A stretch of DNA of 64,000 bases from Brachionus koreanus (Eukaryota > Rotifera > Eurotatoria > Ploima > Brachionidae). Shown piece after piece: positions 44,701 to 56,459 of the stretch. Where the stretch lies: positions 363,313 to 427,312 of the forward strand of contig PJRA01000509.1 in the NCBI GenBank assembly GCA_016987375.1, given 5' to 3'. Position numbers and translations under genes: made by a program. Position 1 is the stretch's first letter. Every line of letters starts with the position of its first letter. The notes beneath the pieces are model-generated. The model was not told where the DNA came from and did not search any database. It saw nothing but the letters and a program-made list of their open reading frames with translations.

Positions 44701-46193
44701 TTTTTATTGCAAAAATAAACTGTAATAAAAATAAATTCGATACGTTTAAAAAATTGATTTTATCAATGGTCAAATGGGTTAAGAAAATTTTGTCATTAAA
44801 TTATTTTATTTTTAAAATCTATATTACATCAAAAGCTTGTTACATTAAAATTATAATAAAGCTTTTTAATTGATATGTATTTTTAGATTGACCATAAACT
44901 TCAAGATGCCTTTTTTTAAAAAATATTTTTTCCCAGGTCTTGTAAATTTAAGCATTTCATTTGAGTTTATCAATGTGTTTTAATAAAAGTAAATTTATTA
45001 AATATATTCATTAATAAATTTTATCTTTTATATTATTTTTTTAAATAATTTACTCACCAATTCTATTAATCTTAGATGGTAACTTCTTTATTTCATTTAA
45101 AATTTTAAATATATCATTGTAATCTTCGATGGCTATTTGTATCAAATCTTGTAGGGTCAAAACATTATTCTAAAATTGAAAACAAAAATTATATTTGAAA
45201 AATTTTAAATTTTTTTTGTATTACCAAGAATGCCAAATCGTCATAACCGTTAGTTAGAAATTTAAATTCATATTTTGATAAATTTAGTTTAGCCAAGTAT
45301 TCGCTTAATTCAAAATACTTGAATTTTTTCATATTTAAATGAAACGAACTAACTTCGAATGACTCATTCTTATTTGCATTTCCCAGCAATTTTTTTACAT
45401 ATTTTGATTTTGAATTAGATCTATTTATTGAGTTAAATGATAAACTGTTTATTTGATTGTCATTCATTTTCAAATTGTGTTCACTCATAGCTCTACTGCT
45501 TTGACTAGATTTATCTCGTTGAAGCTTTTTTTCATACTCCAACCTAGACAAGGTATCGCCATTACTAGATGTTGAGTTTGTTTGCACTACATCGTTTAAA
45601 AGTGATTCCAAAGAGGCGAATATTTTGCTTATTTGATCCCATTCTTGAATCACATCATTCGATTTAGCTTTATCAGTTTTCTTTGTACTAGTTGAGCTAT
45701 TCTGAACTGGCATTATTAGTCGTGTAGTTGACTTAGGACAGGTTGTGCTCTCTTTTCGCTCTTCTTTTTTGTTAAGATACAAATTTGAATCACCCTTGGA
45801 GCGATCAATCTTCACAAAAGAATATGGTAAAGGAGGTAGTGGAGGCAGAGATGATGGTTTGGGTGCTTTCTTGCGTGACACAGATGGTAAATTTTTTTTC
45901 ATGAATTTTCTTGGCACCCGATGAGTCAAATCGATTAAATCTTCAAAATCATCTTTTTCAATTTTGGATGAAGAATCCGAATTCAGGTTATTTTCTGACT
46001 CGGAACTGTTAGTATCACTAGTGTCATCTCTTAAATGATTGTCATAAATAGACTTTCGATTATTTGCCATTTTGAATTCATCAAGTGAACTTGTTTTGAA
46101 TCCTGACCCAAATTCATTGTCTAATTTTGTCGAGGATGCTGTCAATTTGTTCTGGGTTGTTCCATGCTTCATTGTGTTCACGACTTGAGTCAT
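38795..46193 (-). CDS. ANKS1/AIDA-1-like scaffold: two SAM domains plus PTB, no ankyrin repeats
   Basis: Six minus-strand exons, 46193-45225, 45169-45058, 43602-43463, 41836-41288, 41231-41157 and 39106-38795, join in frame to about 718 residues. A disordered Ser/Pro N-terminus holds QEWDQISKIFASL, matching a conserved block before SAM1 in vertebrate ANKS1. SAM1 (about 290-355) contains YLAKLNLSKYEFKFLTNGYDD; SAM2 (about 366-424) contains SEWLNYLNLNEYIENF, NLWEIELST and LLGHRKRIINSI. The C-terminal PTB domain (about 578-718) contains NFVVN/YLGSS, SINGVKLLNVKTK, HYYCHVFSCKD and LTIGQAFDVAFEL. ANKS1 proteins are cytosolic and postsynaptic adaptors downstream of Eph and other receptor tyrosine kinases. 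An in-frame TGA directly before the ATG and no ankyrin exons upstream indicate a short form like ankyrin-less AIDA-1. Introns 2 and 3 host a tRNA and another gene. Confidence 0.93.
39801..40062 (+). pseudogene. Unrecognised coding-like relic in ANKS1 intron 5
   Basis: A plus frame of about 85 codons with two stops reads IRTKFLEHGFPDHI, RLKELCVARDSRLVVEKQVD and ARNKKHPVRRLLGKLRTK, markedly richer in GC and basic residues than its surroundings. Probably decayed transposable-element coding sequence; I cannot name the family. Confidence 0.35.
41880..43457 (+). CDS. Divergent AAA-type ATPase-like protein with degenerate Walker A, nested in ANKS1
   Basis: One uninterrupted frame of 525 residues on the strand opposite ANKS1. 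Near residues 187-197 it has NLMIYGPPGSSIS, an AAA Walker A in which GPPGxGKT has lost the Lys and Thr. VNVFLILENIEF (about 258-269) takes the Walker B place without the DE pair. The following block RLFFTILSERPWSLPSALIQQFGKKVF corresponds to the sensor-1/arginine-finger region of katanin/spastin/Vps4-type AAA proteins (TNxPWxLDxAxxRRF). The N-terminal 170 residues are helical, like substrate-binding linkers; the C-terminus (TEISSWFKEKTSMRF) is Lys-rich. ATP hydrolysis is unlikely, so a pseudo-ATPase or structural role is inferred. The frame fills ANKS1 intron 3: it starts 44 nt inside the acceptor and stops 5 nt before the donor. Not recognised as a named gene. Confidence 0.8.
   Translation: MEKSFPIRKMSQNCDLFEYKKNKSNLAPNEDLLKLYMNDLNKIYNQSFSTNAIADILMSNSSNRTSQPIPNKFKLCKEKAFDYLQKSEQINSYLEIKTFGAESKYISEKEIKNLVDNQHVKVHTEFTNLVNLYKKFELNFAESQHGRLENFVSSGFVELKSNINQILDFLSSSDNQLTENDCCKNLMIYGPPGSSISLFLESILKTRLKNIKSQKESCECYIKILKVNFELLINQMESVDLNFIENLISSLIFYKTKHRVNVFLILENIEFLFETEFFKAHRIRFLGDLLYELGIQDKTLDSIQSNRLFFTILSERPWSLPSALIQQFGKKVFCGIASAQDVKIICKQGVKNLEKKLKKNWLFENFEDFSRKEYLLELTCRAAEPFVLTEKLLKELFPLLGDFLTQILEQMLNKNLDKKELNLDAFNSYRKKTEISSWFKEKTSMRFAAKFSLRKYSLVNRKKSSILQTKKDEMFEMLKYDLWNSESNLIRNKILEFCLSYFENNQISHDLENTYKQFKIKYKHY
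43660..43731 (-). tRNA. tRNA-Asp (GTC)
   Basis: 72-nt minus-strand cloverleaf without intron. The acceptor stem TCCGTGA pairs with TCACGGA, with discriminator G. The anticodon stem CCCGC/GCGGG encloses loop CTGTCAC with anticodon GTC at 43698-43696. A-box TAGTATAGTGGTGAGTAT and B-box GGTTCAATTCC are intact, so it is probably functional. It lies in ANKS1 intron 2 on the same strand, about 60 nt before exon 3. Confidence 0.97.
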
Positions 46194-49100
46194 TCAATTT
46201 TTTTTTCTTTTAAAAAAAAAATATTTGATTTATTTTTTTCTTAATTGTTATATAATCTAAAAACAAAAATTCAAAATTCAACATTTGATCAAAATGCTAA
46301 GTGCTTAGTGATACTCAATTTTAAAGCTTTCGTAGCAAACAGATTTGTTTATTTAAATTTAATTTAATTCAGGTGTGGCTGAAAATTCAAAATTTTCTTT
46401 GTTTTACTTAAAAACAGTTTTTTACAAATTCAAGGCTTCTTAAAAAAAATAAGGATAAGTTTATTTCTGATTTGTTTTTTTTTTTAAATCCTATATCGAC
46501 ATAATGTTAAAACTTAAATGAAATATAACTTGATTTTTTAAGGTCTCAAATAACTTTGTTCCTAAGCTTTTGTATTTTTTTAAAATGAATTATTTTTTCG
46601 ATTTATGATAAACATTTGGTTTTCTCAAATTTAAAAATAAATACTATTTGTTCGATTAGTTTGATAAATAGAGAAAATTTAATAGTCTAAAATAAAAAAA
46701 AAAATAATATTTATTATTTTAGTCTAATATTTTTTCTTTATGGGAAAAAATAAGGATTAAAAACAAAAAGAAATATCTTAAAACGAACTTCTTTTTTTTT
46801 TTATTTAGTTTTTTCTAAAAAGTTAAGGGATATTTTCTTGCAAGTGAAATAAACAATAGAGAAGTTTTAAATCGAAATAAAATTGTGCGTAAATTATTTT
46901 TAAGTTTACCTGACAATAAATGAATAATTAAAAGTGAAATTTGAGCAAAAATAAGAAATAAAGTTAGTTGCGGGTTTTCGGGTTCTTGGTGAGACACTTG
47001 CGTAAGTCTCGCACTAAAAATCAAAATTAAAACTGTTCAAGCAGAATGAAAAATAAAATTTCATTAAGCTCAATCTAGCTGGGTCAATAACTAAATGATT
47101 AAGATTTATTAGTCTTGTCGGCAGATAATGGCTTAAAGATGACTGATTTTGGTCTAAATCAAAAACCGATCAGAATTTAATTAAATTTTTTTTTCATTAA
47201 TTTGACAGATTTAAATAGAAAGTTGATCAAAAGCTCTATTTTTCGTCATTATTTTTTCTTTTTTGAATAAACAAAGTAGAAAAATAAAAACACTTGATTA
47301 TGGGTTAGCCTCAAGTAGAGTCTATGACTCTATGTTGGTAAACGAGCATAGTTACATAAGCAAATAATCACTTATTTGAAAACATTTATTTTGTCGATTG
47401 ACTTATTGACAAACAACTCAAGGGTAATGGATTTTGTAAAGAGTTGGAAAAATCTCTTCAAAATGCTCTGTAATCCCGTAGCTTTTCCATCATTAGATTG
47501 TCTGACTTTTATTTTTTTCGTTTAAATAAATAAATTGTGTACAAGCACTCATTTTTTCTTCCCAATGACTATTTAAGTAACAAGACACTTAATGATATTT
47601 TTTACCTTTTATGAAAAATTAACTATCGATACTAATTGCTCATTAAAAATATATAAAATTGCCAATTTTTTTCGCAAATTATTTTTAAATTTAACACAAA
47701 ACCCAGCTATTTTGATAATACAAATATTGAAAAATTAACTAACATTTACACACCATTTTGAGTTTATTTTTTTTAGCTAAAGATATTAACCCACTTTGTT
47801 TGTATAGTCAACTTATCGTCCCCTACTAACTGCTGTAAACTATCATTTAGTCTCAGTGAAAAAAATACAAAGAACACAGATATTACGCTTCAAGAAAACA
47901 AAAAAAAAAACAAAATCCTTATTAAATTTTTGTCAAGCTTTGGGCTAGATTCCATTTTCTCTGAATAATATGTCAACTATGCGGTTGATTGTGCAAAAAT
48001 TAAGCATGCTCAATGGTTCAAGAAATTTTTATTGTTGAAAAACAAAATTTTGAATTTTTGAATCAGCGGTCAGAACTGAAAAATAAGAGCTGAAATTTTT
48101 TAATTAATAAATTTAATTAAAATTTTAAAGAATCTAGAAAAGAACAAATATTTTAAGAGAAATTTAGGAAGCCATTTTAAGTTGGTTGATTAAAAAAAAA
48201 CGCCAAACCCATTTTACATACTTTATTTTATTTTGTCTATGTTTATTTGGACACTAATATCTCATGAGTAAAGTGTTGTTTTTTTAAATTAATTAAGAAA
48301 AAAATTTCTAAGCATTGCCTAAATACAAATTTTAAAAGCATGTTATTTTTAGGAAAAGATACTTAATCGCAGTTTGATGCAAAGTGCGTCTAACATATAA
48401 GACTTCTTAAAAGTATAAAAAAAAATCGGTTTTAAAAATGCTCTTTTATTTTTTGATTGATTATCTTTTGAGAGACATATGCAAATTGTATCAAGCTAGC
48501 TTTATTTTTAAAAATACTTAAAAGATGTTCACAATATCAATAGAAATTTAAATGAATTTTCATCTTATAATACATAAGATTTCTACGATTCACATATGGT
48601 TTTAGCAAGCAAGAGTTGTTTTCTAATTTGTTTTTAAATAAAACATAATAAAATATCGTTACTATCTTTTCATTAGATAAGAACCACTCTGGTTTTGAAA
48701 AATTTTCGTTTTAATTATTTTTTCGCTTCAATCAAATGATCTTTGAGAATTATTTGGTGAAAAGTTAAGAATTAAGTTTTAAAAATATTGATTTTTGATT
48801 AGAAAAACTAAACACAAAAAAAAATTTCTATTTTTATTTAATATTTTTAAATTACCAATAAATTATAATTTAATAATACAAAAAAAAAAAACATACTTAA
48901 TTTAAAATCTAATTTTTCACAAATATGTATTTTTTTGAATAAAAAAAAAATAGCTTTTTTCTTGTTTGTAAATATAGAAAAATACATTTGACCCGAATTA
49001 TATAAAAAAAATATTTTTTTTGCATTCATTAAGTAAAAAATTAAATCTATATAACAACTTTCATAGCTTTTGGGCATTTTTTAAAAAAAAAATCAAAACT

Positions 49101-52100
49101 TAATTAAATAAACAACTACTCAGGAAATTAAAATTTGCTTTTCAATAGTTTGTTAATCGATAAAATATCAGTTTTAATTAAATAACAAAGTCTAAAGACA
49201 TCGAAATATCAAATTTCAAATTTAGGTGTTGTTCGCCTTTATCTAAATATCCGAATGAACTGAAAGAACATACTAAGCAAAATATTAAATTAGTGCGCCA
49301 AATCTTAAAAAATTTTGATAGCTAGAACACAGCAAGACGAAACAAAATATCAAATTAGATCACAGCATATGATTTAACATTTATTTTCTAATTTTTTAAA
49401 GAAAAAAATTGTAACTATGATTTTTTATTTTAGACCACTATGATAATCTTTTATAGAATTTTTTTAAATGGCTAATTCAATTAAGTGCTTTTTAGATAAT
49501 ATTACAAACTAGAGACTAATAATCAAAATTGATCTTATCTGTCTACATATTTTGTTTTTAATTATTAGAAAAATAAACGGAATATCTTCGGAATTGAATT
49601 AGTTATGTAGCAAAAAAAAAACACCACAAACAAAGAATAGCTTCTTTTATTTGGGTTGCGAGATAGAATAAATAGAAATTCATCTCCATTCTTAGTAATA
49701 TGTTGTTAAATTTGTAAATGGATTATAAGTTGGTATGAAGAGTAAGTGCAATAAAATTTTGTTCTTACGAAAGCTCGGAAACGAGTACTAAATTTAATGT
49801 GACTTTAAATGAAATTACGTTTTTGTTTAATCCTCTTAGATTATGAGATAGCTTTTATTTTTGTTTCTTAATGATATTATTTAAATTTTAGTCATTTGGA
49901 TTCACAAATAAAATGAAAAATATATATAAATTTGCATTTGGCTTTATTGAATGACCTTATGCTAACAAATTGGCTTTCATGTTATAAAATTTTTTTCTTT
50001 AAAAATTTTGATTTTATTTCTTAGAATGGTTTTTTCATAACCGAACAAAATTTTATTGCATAATATAGTCAAATAATTTACTATACTTTTAAAATCTGGT
50101 GTTCAGAAAATAATTTTTGATTTCGAACTTATAATATCAGTTGTTTATATCCATTTCATCTAAAATTACATCATATAATCAATAATCAATATTATCAAAG
50201 AACAGAAAAGCTTACTAATTATAATTTTTAAATTAACAAAAAAAATTTTTTTTTCCAAATAATGCTAGGATTGATTTTTGTTCTAGATTCGAAAATTAAA
50301 AAATTTAAATGCAAAATTTATTAATCTAAATATTTTGAAGAAAAATAATTTAAATTAATATTTGTTTTAAATTTTCCAAGGTATAAAATTTTTTTTATAC
50401 AAGAGCAAACCAAAAAAAAAATTATTTGGAGAAAATTTTTCTTTTTTTATTTTATTTTAACACAATATTCTTTATCATAAAATAATTAAAAGTTATCTAT
50501 CAATTTGTAACTTAGAAAATATTTTGTTGAAAGCCAAGTTTTTTTTGTTTTGCTAAAAAAATGAAGAAACTCATTATTTTAAAAACAGTATTCATACTTA
50601 ATTCATTTATTATCCTAGAAAATTGCTTTGAATATTTTAGTTTATTTTAAATCTACTTTTCTCCTTTATCATTGACTAAAAAACCATCAAAATTCAATAA
50701 ATTTTATGAAGCATATTTTATATAATATCTGCTTTGAATTCGAATTCTTTTAGTCATTTAGGGTTAGTTGAAATGAAAGCCTGAACAATCAACTTGACTG
50801 TGGCAAATAAATGCTCAAAAATTATCAGCAACAATAGGTTTTTCATTATTTTTTGTGTAAAAAATTTATTGCAGAAGCATATTTTCAGAGAATTTTAAGC
50901 ATTCAATTTTAAGCTTAATTCTAATTTCATGCATGCAGAATGCACAATATTATTTGATTGATTTAACATGTATTGCTACACATGAAAATATGTTTCTGCA
51001 TTGAATTTTCCAATTTGAAAAATTCTAAAAAAATTAAAAACGAATTATTTTTGAGCATGCTGATTAAATTTTGATAAGCATCAATATGCTCTTGATTTTA
51101 TAAATTTGAAATTTACATATTTCAATGATTTTTTTTTATTTAAAATTTTAAGAGATAATTTATCGAAAATTGATCTTATTCTAATCTATCCTATTTCATC
51201 AAATAAAAGAAATATCGGTCTTCAAATTGTTTCTTCTATTCGAAAATATTTTAGTATAAAAAAGTGACTCAAATAAAATAAATTTATCCAATTGTTTTCT
51301 TCTATTGTAAACAGGAAAATACATGTTTTACATGGCAAATGACTGATGAATTTTCGTTTAAAAGAGTCACATTTTTTTGAGAAAAGCAAATCAAATAAAG
51401 GAAAATTTTTGACTCAAATACTAGCAAGTTTCTTCCATTTGTGGCTACTTCTATTGGATGAAATACGATAAATTAAAAAATTCAAGTTTTCCTAATCCAT
51501 GCAATCCAAAAAAAGATTGCTGAAACACTTTGGTAAACTTGAATAAATCCTAATGAAAATTTTGTCTCCTTTTTCATTTTTTTTTCCGATTCTTAATTAC
51601 TCAAAGATTTTTCTTAATAAATCACTTTGAAATGCTAGCATAACTTTTATTTATGTTTTCAAGTATGACTTTATAAAAATGAAAATTTGACTCTCAATGC
51701 CAAAGATACTGATAATGTAAAAAATAAAACTGTTTATAATTATATTGAACTTACTTATTCTAATAGTGAATTAATAAGATCAAATTATTTTTAACAATTA
51801 TTAAATCTTTTTTTTGGTAAATTAATAAAATTTGCTTGACTTCCACCGTCCCACTTAAAAAAAATTGTTATTTTAGACGACAAAAACGATTAAATGAAAC
51901 GATTCCATCAAAATTAATAACTCATTTTATTCACAATTTGAATTAATTATACTAATTTTTGTGCTATTTTGTACATTTGACTTACTCAGCTAAGTTTTAG
52001 ACTTTGTTTTTCTCTAAAAAGACTTATGAATTCAAAAAATCAAAAAAAACTTGATTAGTTTTATTTCAAAATAACCGCTGTTTTCTAACTTAATTAAAAT

Positions 52101-52953
52101 ATTCTTAACTGGTGACATAAAAAAAAACTAAATAAACTTTTTTGCTTTTTCAAATACAAAATATTTCAAATTCGCTTTTGAATAAACTGGATAATGAATT
52201 AGGAATGATTGTATTAAAAACAAATAGAAATAATTAAATTTTTGTGAGAATTTTTTTCACAGATTTTTGTAGCGATAAAAGTTGAATAAACAAAAACTGA
52301 GGCTCTGAGATAGAACTTGATATTTTAGAAAAAATAACTGTTTATTGCTCAATCGAATTAAAAGTTAAAAATCATTTTGGACAAAGGAGAAAATATTTAT
52401 CAGCAAGGTCGAAAATATAAGAAATAGTTCAAAGATAACTGCATAAGCCTTTCAGCACGGTTATCTGTCTGTTCGGCTATATAGATAAAAGCCAATTTTT
52501 GATAGTAATAAATTTGAAAAAACCTAAACAAAAAAAATTCAAAATAGACTAGAACAGATTTAACTAACCTTTAGGAATATTCAGTAATTGTATAGCAAGT
52601 GGTCGAATTATTGAATTTATAGATACGTGTTTTACTCTAATCAGCATTTTACAAAACAAAATAGAAATCATTGACATTCTTAACTTAATCCATATCGGCT
52701 TAATTAAAATGGGTGAGATAAAAATGAATTCTTGTTTAATAGATAGAACTTTTTGCTGAGTTTAATTGAAATATTCAATTCTAATTATTAAAAAAATACA
52801 TACATAGCAAGCTTTTGTTTCAATGAATATTTTTTGGAGATTGGAAATGATTTTTTTTTTAAGAATTAAATTTTACATTTTTTTTAATTTTTTTAATTTA
52901 TAAATTAGTTAGATAATCTTCAAAATAAAAACCATCATTCTGTTGATTTAAAA
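46194..52953. other. Long gene-poor AT-rich stretch upstream of ANKS1
   Basis: About 6.8 kb without a convincing gene. It holds only short A/T-rich frames (such as 46815-47024 and 48847-49077 on the minus strand, both low-complexity and hydrophobic) and a GC-richer patch with a 44-codon minus frame at 47372-47505 that is too short to judge. ANKS1 promoter and distal non-coding exons could lie here. No ankyrin-repeat coding exon was found. Confidence 0.5.
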
Positions 52954-53193
52954 TTAGTGCATTGTTGTTAATTTGTCTGAAATCTCATACTCTCTAAACA
53001 TTTCTTTTTCTTTAATTTCACAGAGTTTGCTCAGTTCTTGATTGTTTCCAATTTCATGTGTAAAGATTTTTTCTAGCTCATGTATGATTGATTTTTTGCT
53101 AATTTTTTCTCCATTTTTTCCGACTCTTCGATTAATCCATTGATTAATGTTCTTGTAAAAATGTTTCTGTTTAATTTTTCTAACAAAGTGCCT
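52954..53193 (-). other. Possible exon or gene remnant, unknown protein
   Basis: A minus-strand open stretch of 79 codons ends in TAA at 52954-52956 and is bounded upstream by TGA at 53194. It reads HFYKNINQWINRRVG, KKSIIHELEKIFTHEIG, LSKLCEIKEKEMFREYEIS: mixed charged helical sequence quite unlike translated A/T noise. It has no ATG near its start, so it is a terminal exon with an unseen upstream part or a remnant. A second overlapping minus frame upstream (about 53040-53230, QRTIITELKRVEGTLLEKL) is also coding-like and hints at a frameshift. Family not recognised. Confidence 0.4.
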
Positions 53194-53196
53194 TCA

Positions 53197-54014
53197 ACTC
53201 TTTTTAATTCAGTAATTATTGTTCTTTGCCCAAAGACATATAAAAAAAACCTTTCATATTTGTGTGCGAACTGGTAATCAGTACCCCGAATGAATAATAT
53301 TTATTTTTCTAATTTGAATATAATTTTCTGACAAGATTTCGATAATCAAAGATCTCAATCGATCTTTTTATATTGAAGTTTAAAAAATGTTAACTTAAGC
53401 ATTGTTTATGTTTTGTTTCCTGAAAAACTTGTTTCACAATTTCAAAACTGGGCGTTTTGAGATTTTATTTAAATTAAAGTATATTTTAAAAAAATTCTGC
53501 AGCATGTTTTGCTGAAACTTATTTCCCAAAAATAAAATCTTCTTTTATTTATTTTAGTTAATCAATATTAAATTCAATATAATATTAGAATTATTTACAT
53601 TTGAAAATATGGAAATTGGTGCAAATTCGAATTTTTTGCTGTATAGCTATTTTTTTAGGAAAAAATTAATTAAGTGGCTAACTCAATTGGTTTTGTAATG
53701 GAAGAATTTTTCACAATCATTGCAATTTCTTCGTAAAATTGAAACTTACCATTAAATATTTTTTTGTTATAAAAGGCAATGTGAAATCTTAGTAAAAAAA
53801 TTACAGTACGAAAAGGAAAAACTATAATTTTTTTTCGTGGCAAAAATGGTTCTCTAAAAAGTACAATGTTGTACAAATTTGTACAAACAAATTCTAAATT
53901 TTGCATATACTCTTCATTTTCCTGTAAAATACACATCTTTAAAAAAACATTACATAAAATTTGCACTAAATTGCACAGTTTTTGCAGAGCTTATAATTCG
54001 TTTGTACAATTTTG
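53197..54014. other. Non-coding AT-rich region
   Basis: Upstream of the 54015 element copy. Contains a GTACAAATTTGTAC palindrome near 53871-53884 and a matching GTTTGTAC near 54000, possibly part of the same repeat. The 98-codon minus frame at 53670-53966 has no recognisable features. Confidence 0.4.
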
Positions 54015-54150
54015 GGTTTTGTGAAATTTGGTACAAAATAAAAAAAATTGAACAAAAATTAATGCTAAAAACTTTATAGTGTTTTTTTTGAATGCTTTTA
54101 ATTAGTTCTGTAAGTGCAATAAACTGCAACATACTTAGTTACACCACCAG
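54015..54150. repeat. GGTTTTGT inverted-end element, partial copy
   Basis: Starts GGTTTTGTGAAATTTGGTAC and matches the reverse complement of the right half of the copy at 30911-31228 (ACAAAAATTAATGCT, AAACTGCAACATACTTAGTT). It breaks off at about 54150. Confidence 0.75.
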
Positions 54151-54654
54151 TCAAAGTATGCTAATGATGTTTAAAAAAGAAAATTAATGATACTTTTAAT
54201 AATCTCTTTTGGCTTGAAATTAAATGATCAATTTAAAGAAGAAAATAGAACAAGAATAAAAGTTAAAATTTTCTATGAATCAAATTAATTTCTGTCATTT
54301 CTTAATAGATTGAATTAAAATTATTATTTGAATTGAATTTTTTATTTAAAATAGTAATTAAAAAAAAATTGAAAATTGGACAATTTTTTAACTTTCAATT
54401 TCAAAAGATACCTTTTCGAATTTTAAGATTTTGAAAATTCAAACGATTCAATTTTAGGTAATTCTTTAATTTGATGTTGGTTTGAATTTTTGTTATATAT
54501 GAATCACAAAAATCACAAAAAAAATTTATTCGTGAAAATAAATAATTAAAATTAAAGTCGTATTTGAATGAAAATGCTTATTAAAACTCTAATTGTTTTT
54601 CAAAATTATTCTCATACAACAAAAAATAGTATATACGTCTGCCTTTTAGTTATT

Positions 54655-55392
54655 CTATATTCCTGGAATTTTCGATCGCCATCCGTATCTGAAAATGTGA
54701 ATTATTTCTAAAACACAATCAGCAATGCACAACAATGTGGTTAAAAAGCCAAAAAACTATTAATTAAAATTAAGAAAAAAATTTTTGGAAAATTTTAAAT
54801 ATTAATTACAGAAGCAGCCGCTAATGCACCATAATTTATATATTTTTGTTCTTCGATTGAAATTTTCCTCAAATCTGACTCAGCAACCGCACTCAAAATT
54901 GACAAAATAAATAATGGAATTATAAAAAAAATATCTATGATGCATATCTTGAATTAAAAATGTAAAAATGACTTTTATTTAATGTTTAAATTTACTATAA
55001 GAATCCACGGAAGCTTTGAAAAAAATTTAAAATTAACTATATTCAGCAAAATGCCTAAGAAAATAATAATTGAAATTAAAAAATCTATGGCAGAAAAAAA
55101 CAAAAAGGCTGATCTAATATCGGCTGATTTTTTATCAAGATAAAATCCTTCTGCTGTAGGCTTAGTAACCGAAGCACAGCAAACCCATGTAATGAATAAA
55201 AAAATCTAAATTAGTAAAATTCTAAATTTGCTTATTTTGCTCGATTAATAAAATACTTACACTTATTAACAAGAATAGAACTGTAGTAGGAAGGTAATTT
55301 TTGTTAAGGCCAATTTTATATGCCACAACGGGTGCTGGTCGTGAATTTTCTGTCTGATCATCTTCTATTCTTACATCAGTAAATTGCTCCAT
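54655..55392 (-). CDS. Four-transmembrane MARVEL-like protein, 4 exons
   Basis: Not visible as one frame. Minus-strand exons 55392-55261, 55205-54996, 54947-54810 and 54756-54655 join in phase 0 across 48-56-nt introns to 193 residues. A 30-residue polar N-terminus is followed by four hydrophobic segments: PTTVLFLLIS/IFLFITWVCC, SAIDFLISIIIFLGILL, PWILI/ICIIDIFFIIPLFI and ALAAAS/FFGFLTTLLCIAD. The extracellular loop after TM1 and the short basic tail (RYGWRSKIPGI) fit the MARVEL/CMTM/MAL topology of vesicle-trafficking and membrane-apposition proteins. The family call rests on topology and size, not on a signature motif, so other four-TM families remain possible. The start is the first ATG of an exon with consensus donor GTAAGT. 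Confidence 0.7.
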
Positions 55393-56459
55393 GATATAAA
55401 TTCACAATTTTTAACTAAAATGGCTCGAATTTTAGAATCGAAACAAAATCATAAAAAAATAAGGTATCTGTAAACAATTATGATTTTTTTTATCAAAAAA
55501 CTTTAGGTAAAATAAGATTCAAAATTTGAAAATTCTCCGTTTTTTTCAGAACTTAAGCTGAATTATGTTATTTATTCAAATTTTTCGAAAATAAAGGTAA
55601 AAAAAAGGAGGTGGCAAACAAAAATGACTTTTTTCATTAAAGAATAAGTAAGTTCGAAAACAGTATTTTGTTAGAAATTTGAAGAATCTCTTGACTATTG
55701 TTAAGATTTTTAAAAAATTTAATTTTAAATTATTTATTGATATTTGGATGAATTTTATTCCATAATTTTTTTTCTTATACGAACTATTTAAAAATGTTAT
55801 CTAAGCAACCATCTAAACATCAAATAATCATTTGAATGAAGAATCAATATTGGAAAACTGAAGGAAACAATTTGAGAATTTAATAAATTTTTCATTTCTA
55901 GTTTAACGAAATTTTACTTTGATTTGATTGCCAATTGCTTTAAATACAGGTTAATATGAAAAAAAAATTCACAATAATGTTAGCTTTACTACTTTGATTT
56001 TCATTGATAAAAATTAGATTGATTTTTTTTAAACATTTTACCTTTGCAACTCAATACATTTTTTTAATCTTTTTGAATTTCTATTTCTCTTCAAAATTAG
56101 CTTAATTGTTTTTCTGTAAATTTTAATTTTCGAAATTTTTAATGATAATGAGAAAAGTTGGTGATAAAAAACGGAAATTACTAATTAAAAAAATTCAAAG
56201 CTTGTTTTGGTGTAAGATAGTATGAATTTTTGAAACTGTGGCAATTATAAAATTGTCAAAATTAAAATTGAAATTTAATAAGAAATTTTGTTTTTTGTCA
56301 AAATAGAAAATAGAATTGTCAGATTTATATTTAACTTTTCAGATATTTCATTACAAAATGAAAGAAAAATCATCAAATTTCACAAAAATACTACCTATTC
56401 AAGACCTAATTAATATTTTAGGTCTTGCAGTACTCGCAATTTGATCAAATGCTAGACGC
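55393..56459. other. Intergenic AT-rich region
   Basis: No gene or repeat recognised between the four-TM gene and the LINE relic. Confidence 0.4.

Noticed and set aside
48847..49077. 76-codon minus frame as a membrane peptide
   Set aside because: Phe/Lys/Ile low complexity is what A/T-rich DNA gives by chance; no supporting signals.
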